Both the position numbers and the translations under genes were made by a program. The notes under the pieces were generated by a model. That model saw nothing but the letters and a program-made list of their open reading frames with translations. It did not search any database and had not been told where the DNA came from. 18,147 nt of DNA from Alistipes sp. CAG:831 (GTDB lineage: Bacteria; Bacteroidota; Bacteroidia; Bacteroidales; UBA932), in NCBI GenBank assembly GCA_000432775.1, contig HF990374.1:5020-23166 (forward strand). The letters are read 5' to 3'. Shown here piece after piece: positions 14,342 through 18,147 of the stretch (position 1 is the stretch's first letter; each line of letters starts with the position of its first letter).

Positions 14342-15745
14342 ATGATACTCGACTGTTCAAAACCGATATTCGGAATTATTTCCGAGGAGGCCCGCAGGAT
14401 GGGTGTACGCGCTTATGTGATAGGAGGCTATGTCCGGGACCAGATTCTGGGACGGCACAGCAAGGACATAGACGTGGTGGTGGAAGGGGACGGTCCGGCT
14501 CTGGCACGCAGGGTGGGGGAGAGGACCGGCTCGCATGTGGCTATATTTGCCCGTTTCGGGACTGCGATGATACATTCCTCCGAAGGGGAGGAAGTGGAGT
14601 TCGTGGGGGCGCGGAAGGAGTCCTACTCGAGCGACTCGCGCAAGCCAAGCGTGAGCCGCGGAACCTTGAGGGACGACCAGCTCCGCCGCGACTTTACGAT
14701 CAACGCCCTTTCATTTTCCCTGCAGCAGGAAGACATGGGAACTGTCTACGATCCTTTCAACGGACTGGATGACCTGCGCAACGGATTGATCCGTACTCCG
14801 TTGGACCCTGATGCCACTTTTTCCGACGATCCGCTGAGGATGGTGAGGGCCATCCGCTTTGCGACGCAGCTGGGATTTACCATTGTACCCGAGGCTCTGG
14901 AGTCCATACAGCGCAACAGGGGAAGGATGTCGATCCTGTCCCCGGAACGGGTGAGTGAGGAACTGCACAAGATACTGATGTCGCCGAAGCCTTCGGTCGG
15001 ATTCGACCTGATGGACCGGACAACGCTGCTGGAGCTGATCCTGCCGGTTATCAGCGCCCTCAAGGGGGTGGAGACGCAGGAGGGGCGCGGGCATAAGGAC
15101 AACTACCGTCATACCCTTCAGGTGGTGGACAATATTGTCCCGCATACTGACAATCTCTGGCTTAGATGGGCGGCCCTGCTGCACGATATCGGCAAGCCGG
15201 CCACGAAGCGCTACGAGAAGGGCACCGGCTGGACTTTTCACGGGCATGAGGTGGTGGGGGCCAGGATGGTCTACGAGGTGTTCAAATATCTCCGCATGCC
15301 CTTGAATGAGAAGATGAAGTATGTTCAGAAACTGGTGTTCCTGCATCTGAGGCCCATTGCCCTGGTACAGGAGGAGGTGACGGATTCGGCGGTGCGCCGT
15401 CTGCTTTTCGACGCAGGGGATGACATCGACGATCTGATGACTCTCTGCGAGGCGGACATCACTTCGAAGAATGACAGGACGGTGGCCCGGCATCTGGCCA
15501 ATTTCCAGCTGGTGCGGCGTAAGCTGCAGGAGGTTGAGGAGAAGGACCGGATCCGCAACTTTCAGCCTCCCGTGACCGGTGAGATGATTATGGAGACCTA
15601 CGGTATTCCTCCCTGCCGCGAGATAGGTGTCATCAAGGAGTACATAAAGGACGCCATCCTGGACGGCCGTATTCCTAACGACCGTGACGCCGCGCTCGCC
15701 CTCATGCGCGAAAAAGCCTCTGAACTCGGTTTGAAAGAAATATAA
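14342..15745 (+). CDS. cca: tRNA nucleotidyltransferase / poly(A) polymerase family protein with HD domain
   Basis: 467 residues. The class II nucleotidyltransferase head has GGYVRD (28-33), the metal-binding DID (42-44) and RRDFTINAL (115-123). Then come the RNA-binding-domain blocks DPLRMVRAIRFATQLGF and RMSILSPERVSEEL. The HD domain has LLHDIGKP with His281-Asp282, preceded by NYRHTLQVVDN. Bacterial members add or repair the CCA end of tRNA; some are poly(A) polymerases, and the sequence alone does not fully separate the two. The HD domain suggests phosphohydrolase activity. It is second in the unit with the HsdR-N protein. The last four codons and stop (KEI, TAA) lie inside the left arm of the downstream palindrome. 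Confidence 0.92.
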   Translation: MILDCSKPIFGIISEEARRMGVRAYVIGGYVRDQILGRHSKDIDVVVEGDGPALARRVGERTGSHVAIFARFGTAMIHSSEGEEVEFVGARKESYSSDSRKPSVSRGTLRDDQLRRDFTINALSFSLQQEDMGTVYDPFNGLDDLRNGLIRTPLDPDATFSDDPLRMVRAIRFATQLGFTIVPEALESIQRNRGRMSILSPERVSEELHKILMSPKPSVGFDLMDRTTLLELILPVISALKGVETQEGRGHKDNYRHTLQVVDNIVPHTDNLWLRWAALLHDIGKPATKRYEKGTGWTFHGHEVVGARMVYEVFKYLRMPLNEKMKYVQKLVFLHLRPIALVQEEVTDSAVRRLLFDAGDDIDDLMTLCEADITSKNDRTVARHLANFQLVRRKLQEVEEKDRIRNFQPPVTGEMIMETYGIPPCREIGVIKEYIKDAILDGRIPNDRDAALALMREKASELGLKEI

Positions 15746-15845
15746 AGCAGTCGAAAAGACCAGGCCCTCCCACCACTGCGTGGCGGGCCCCTCCCTCTAG
15801 AGCCGAGGGCGGCTAGTCTTTTCTCGTTGCTTTATATTTCTTTCA
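15732..15845. repeat. Long nested palindrome between convergent cca and folE, probable bidirectional terminator or small palindromic repeat element
   Basis: The outer arms are an 18-bp perfect inverted repeat: TGAAAGAAATATAAAGCA (15732-15749) and its complement at 15828-15845. Inside lie AAAAGAC/GTCTTTT (15754-15760 and 15816-15822) and GCCCTC/GAGGGC (15764-15769 and 15805-15810). The C-rich core can fold into CCAC-TGC-GTGG (15773-15783), extended by CCC/GGG, and contains the self-complementary CTCTAGAG (15795-15802). On either strand a GC-rich stem is followed by a T-rich run, fitting a terminator for both genes. The size, terminal inverted repeats and overlap with the cca stop also suit a dispersed palindromic or MITE-like insertion. 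No clear target duplication is seen. Confidence 0.8.
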
Positions 15846-15859
15846 GGCTTACTGTGTGA

Positions 15860-16459
15860 CTAATGCAGTGATACTCCGATCAGCCGCATGAATTCACTTC
15901 TGGTGCGCTCATCCTTGAGAAAACCGCCTGTAAACGCCGAAGTCGTGGTGATTGAGTTCTGTTTCTGGACACCACGGATCTGCATGCACATGTGTGAGGC
16001 CTCGATGACCACGCCCACTCCGAGAGGATGCAGGGTGTTCTGGATGCAGTCGCGTATCTGGACGGTGAGACGCTCCTGGACCTGAAGACGGCGGGCGTAG
16101 CACTCTACGACGCGGGCAATCTTGCTGAGCCCGGTGATATATCCGTTGGGGATATATGCCACATGAGCCTTGCCGTAGAAAGGCAGCAGGTGATGCTCGC
16201 ACATCGAGTAAAGCTCTATGTCCTTGACCACCACCATCTGACGGTAATCTTCCTTGAACATGGCCGAGCGCAGAATCTCCGCTCCGTCCATGTGGTAGCC
16301 CTGGGTCAGGAACTGCATGCTCTTGGCAACCCTTTCCGGGGTCTTGAGCAACCCTTCGCGCTCAGGGTCTTCCCCGAGCAGACGCAGAACCTCTTTATAA
16401 TGTACTGCAAGCTCTTTGGTGGCCTGCGGATCGTACTCCTCTATTTTCTTGAATGCCAT
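15860..16459 (-). CDS. folE: GTP cyclohydrolase I
   Basis: 199 residues from the ATG at 16459. The enzyme converts GTP to 7,8-dihydroneopterin triphosphate, the first step to folate and other pterins. The zinc ligands are present with the E. coli spacing: Cys87 and His90 in SMCEHHLLPF, and Cys158 in ASHMCMQIRGVQKQNS. Also visible are ITGLSKIARVVECYARRLQVQERLTVQI and the C-terminal FTGGFLKDERTRSEFMRLI. The frame remains open 36 codons upstream, but the family N-terminus begins near MAFKKIEEYD and a promoter lies in the extension. It converges on cca across the palindrome and diverges from the ABC ATPase gene. Confidence 0.96.
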   Translation of the reverse strand: MAFKKIEEYDPQATKELAVHYKEVLRLLGEDPEREGLLKTPERVAKSMQFLTQGYHMDGAEILRSAMFKEDYRQMVVVKDIELYSMCEHHLLPFYGKAHVAYIPNGYITGLSKIARVVECYARRLQVQERLTVQIRDCIQNTLHPLGVGVVIEASHMCMQIRGVQKQNSITTTSAFTGGFLKDERTRSEFMRLIGVSLH

Positions 16460-16480
16460 TTCGGTATAAATTTTGAGGCG

Positions 16481-16511
16481 CAATATTAAGGAAAATGTTG
16501 TAGACTGCCAA
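16481..16511 (-). promoter_or_regulatory. Probable folE promoter
   Basis: On the minus strand TTG (16511-16509), 20 bp, then TAATATTG (16488-16481), one mismatch from TAnnTTTG. The leader before the ATG at 16459 would be about 17 nt. Spacing matches the other promoters in the window. Confidence 0.5.
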
Positions 16512-16527
16512 TAAATTATTACATTCG
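16498..16527 (+). promoter_or_regulatory. Possible promoter of the ABC ATPase gene
   Basis: TTG (16498-16500), 19 bp, then TACATTCG (16520-16527), one mismatch from TAnnTTTG. It lies 27 nt upstream of the ATG at 16555 and overlaps the opposing folE promoter. This is a weaker match than the others. Confidence 0.35.
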
Positions 16528-16554
16528 AATCCGGAATCATTAAAATTCTACGAT

Positions 16555-17271
16555 ATGGAGAAAGCAAGCGAGATTATCAGACTCGAGGATATCCGCAGGA
16601 TATACCGGGTCGGGAATCAGGAGGTGAGAGCTTTGGACGGGGTCTCGCTTTCTGTTTACCAAAACGAGTACGTAGCAATTATGGGCCCTTCGGGCTCGGG
16701 AAAGTCCACACTTATGAACATTCTGGGCTGCCTGGATTCCCCCAGCGGCGGCCATTACATCCTCAATGGGGTGGATGTAAGCGAGATGGAGGATGGTGAA
16801 CTGGCTGATGTCCGCAACCGCGAGATAGGTTTTGTCTTCCAGTCCTTCAACCTGCTTCCCAGGTACAATGCCCTGGAGAACGTCGCATTGCCGATGGTGT
16901 ATGCGGGAGTGCCTGCCAGGGAGCGCATGGAGAGGGCGGCGGCAGCCCTGGAGAGTGTCGCCCTGTCGGAACGGATGGACCACAAGCCCAACGAGCTGTC
17001 CGGCGGTCAGAAGCAGAGGGTGGCTCTGGCCAGGGCTCTTATCAACGATCCTTCCATTATCCTGGCGGACGAGCCTACCGGCAATCTTGACACCCATACC
17101 TCCATAGAGATAATGCGGCTGTTCGAGGAGATTCACAGCCGGGGCAATACGGTGATAGTGGTTACTCATGAGGAGGATATAGCGGCCTATGCCCGCCGGA
17201 TTATCAGACTCAGGGACGGAAGGGTGGAGTCGGATATGGAAAACAAGGACTATACTAAAACCTTTAATTGA
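16555..17271 (+). CDS. ABC transporter ATP-binding protein, MacB/LolD type, without a permease nearby
   Basis: 238 residues, complete ATPase: Walker A GPSGSGKST (44-52), Q-loop Gln96 (FVFQSFNLLPRYNALENV), signature LSGGQ (148-152), Walker B IILADEP (168-174), D-loop GNLD and H-loop His205. The EYVAIMGPSGSGKSTLMNILGCLD block is typical of the MacB/LolD (FtsE-like) group, which power mechanotransmission or lipoprotein/peptide export with a FtsX-type membrane partner. No such partner is encoded in the window, so it works with a permease elsewhere or as an orphan. The adenosyltransferase gene starts 7 nt after its stop. The link to B12 is by position only; the sequence is not like a BtuD ATPase. 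Confidence 0.93.
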   Translation: MEKASEIIRLEDIRRIYRVGNQEVRALDGVSLSVYQNEYVAIMGPSGSGKSTLMNILGCLDSPSGGHYILNGVDVSEMEDGELADVRNREIGFVFQSFNLLPRYNALENVALPMVYAGVPARERMERAAAALESVALSERMDHKPNELSGGQKQRVALARALINDPSIILADEPTGNLDTHTSIEIMRLFEEIHSRGNTVIVVTHEEDIAAYARRIIRLRDGRVESDMENKDYTKTFN

Positions 17272-17278
17272 CAATAGT

Positions 17279-17809
17279 ATGAAAATTTACACTAAAACCG
17301 GCGATTCCGGTGAGACCTCCCTGGTGGGAGGCAAGAGAGTATCAAAGGCCTCCCTTAGAGTCTGCGCCTACGGGGATATGGACGAGCTTATCTCCTATAT
17401 CGGTCTGCTCCGCTGTGAGATACCGGATAGTGACGCATTTCTGCGCAAAGTGCAGGCTGTGCTTATGACCGGTTCTGCCCATATCGCATCTGAGGTGGAG
17501 AATCCGCGCCTGACGCCCTTCCCGTATGAGGAGATCCGTACGCTTGAGGATGAAATAGACCGCTTGAGCGCGCAGATGCCTCCAATGAAGTCGTTTGTCC
17601 TGCCGGCAGGTCCCGCCGCTGCCTCGCATTGTCACATCGCCCGATGTGTGTGCCGCCGCAGCGAGCGCTCGTGTGTGGCACTGGGCGACCACCGGCCTGA
17701 CGTGCAGGATGTGATACGCTATCTCAACCGCCTGTCCGACCTGCTTTTTACGCTTGGACGGTATCAGTGCCTCGCACATAACATTCCGGAAGATTTTTGG
17801 ACTGAGTAG
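17279..17809 (+). CDS. Cob(I)yrinic acid a,c-diamide adenosyltransferase, PduO type
   Basis: 176 residues from the ATG at 17279. It transfers the adenosyl group of ATP to reduced corrinoid to make adenosylcobalamin. The N-terminal ATP-binding block KIYTKTGDSGETSLVGGKRVSK (2-23) matches the family, followed by RVCAYGDMDELISYIGLL (27-44). The C-terminal catalytic helix region has FVLPAGPAAASHCHIARCVCRRSER (106-130) and RYLNRLSDLLFTLGRY (147-162). Some positions differ from the common consensus (YGDMDE where YGxVDE is usual), but the key blocks are kept. Codons in the same frame extend upstream into the ABC gene; the ATG at 17279 is chosen because the family begins at MKIYT. Probably co-transcribed with the ABC ATPase gene. 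Confidence 0.93.
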   Translation: MKIYTKTGDSGETSLVGGKRVSKASLRVCAYGDMDELISYIGLLRCEIPDSDAFLRKVQAVLMTGSAHIASEVENPRLTPFPYEEIRTLEDEIDRLSAQMPPMKSFVLPAGPAAASHCHIARCVCRRSERSCVALGDHRPDVQDVIRYLNRLSDLLFTLGRYQCLAHNIPEDFWTE

Positions 17810-17829
17810 GATTATTTTCACTATATTTG
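17797..17829 (+). promoter_or_regulatory. Promoter of the DUF2795 gene
   Basis: TATATTTG (17822-17829) is an exact TAnnTTTG box. TTG at 17797-17799 lies 22 bp upstream, slightly longer than the usual 20. The leader before the ATG at 17874 is about 40 nt and A-rich. The small gene is thus likely to be transcribed on its own as well as by read-through. Confidence 0.6.
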
Positions 17830-17873
17830 CCGCCCAAAAATAAACAAAGAAAACATTTAAAGTACAAGACGCT

Positions 17874-18095
17874 ATGTATTGGACACTTGAATTGGCCTCA
17901 AAGCTCGAAGACGCTCCCTGGCCTGCAACAAAAGACGAATTGATCGACTATGCTACCCGTTCCGGTGCACCACTTGAGGTTATCGAGAACCTCGAAGATC
18001 TGGAGGACGACGGGGAAGTATACGAAAGCATAGAGGAAATCTGGCCCGACTATCCCAGCAAGGAGGACTTCTTCTTCAACGAGGAGGAATATTAG
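17874..18095 (+). CDS. DUF2795 domain protein
   Basis: 73 residues, strongly acidic, matching the short conserved DUF2795 protein of Bacteroidales: MYWTLELASKLEDAPWPATK at the start, PLEVIENLEDLEDDGEVYES in the middle, and IWPDYPSKEDFFFNEEEY at the end. The function is unknown. Near-invariant sequence in relatives and its own promoter suggest strong constitutive expression. It has no signal peptide or membrane segment. It follows the adenosyltransferase gene by 64 nt. The remaining 52 nt of the window after it hold no feature I can recognise. Confidence 0.9.
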   Translation: MYWTLELASKLEDAPWPATKDELIDYATRSGAPLEVIENLEDLEDDGEVYESIEEIWPDYPSKEDFFFNEEEY

Positions 18096-18147
18096 TGCAA
18101 TTTTAAGCGCAAAAACTACTATTAAATCCCTGTCAATCAATAAGATT

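Noticed and set aside
16460..16567. 36-codon N-terminal extension of folE
   Set aside because: It covers the folE promoter and the start of the divergent ABC gene; the FolE family N-terminus begins at the ATG at 16459.

Overview
The window looks like a chromosomal segment of a Bacteroidota bacterium, probably of the order Bacteroidales and possibly gut-associated. Supporting signs are: a PhoH / CapA / DUF389 cluster; the acidic 73-residue DUF2795 protein ending in FFFNEEEY; a membrane-anchored AraC-type regulator; genes without clear Shine-Dalgarno sequences; and promoters of the Bacteroidetes type (TAnnTTTG at -7 with a TTG-like -33 element about 20 bp upstream). Composition is moderately GC-rich and even. 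I see no transposase, integrase, phage gene, CRISPR array, tRNA or rRNA. No gene-free stretch exceeds 300 bases. The genus cannot be fixed from the sequence alone. || Layout. (1) 1-169 (+): the 3' end of a gene for a Gly/Ser-rich protein, probably of the TPM/YgcG type. It converges with a minus-strand operon running from 3523 to 173: DUF389 membrane protein, CapA-family protein, PhoH ATPase, with 3-nt gaps between genes. (2) 3524-3635: divergent promoter region. (3) 3636-11223 (+): a long co-directional run of SPOR lipoprotein, gcvT, M28-like/TonB-C fusion, leuS and two overlapping yitT paralogues. (4) 11281-13242 (+): membrane AraC-type regulator and, 1 nt later, a small AraC-like companion whose reading frame continues 122 codons antisense into holA. 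(5) 13908-12874 (-) holA, facing away from 13948-15745 (+), an orphan HsdR-N nuclease-domain gene plus the tRNA nucleotidyltransferase gene. Both are driven from one palindromic divergent promoter with almost no leader. (6) 15732-15845: a 114-bp nested palindrome between convergent cca and folE. (7) folE (-) diverges from an ABC ATPase / cobalamin adenosyltransferase / DUF2795 set (+). || How the genes fit together. Most are housekeeping: tRNA charging (LeuS), tRNA 3'-end synthesis (Cca), the replisome clamp loader (HolA), one-carbon and pterin metabolism (GcvT, FolE), and B12 activation (ATR). The accessory interest lies in an M28 peptidase homologue that appears to have lost both zinc-ligand histidines and carries a TonB C-terminal domain, the two-gene AraC-type module, and unusual promoter and terminator architecture. 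I did not find a convincing new defence or mobile system. The strongest non-routine signals are the nested palindrome, the symmetric holA/hsdR-N promoter and the degenerate M28-TonB protein.
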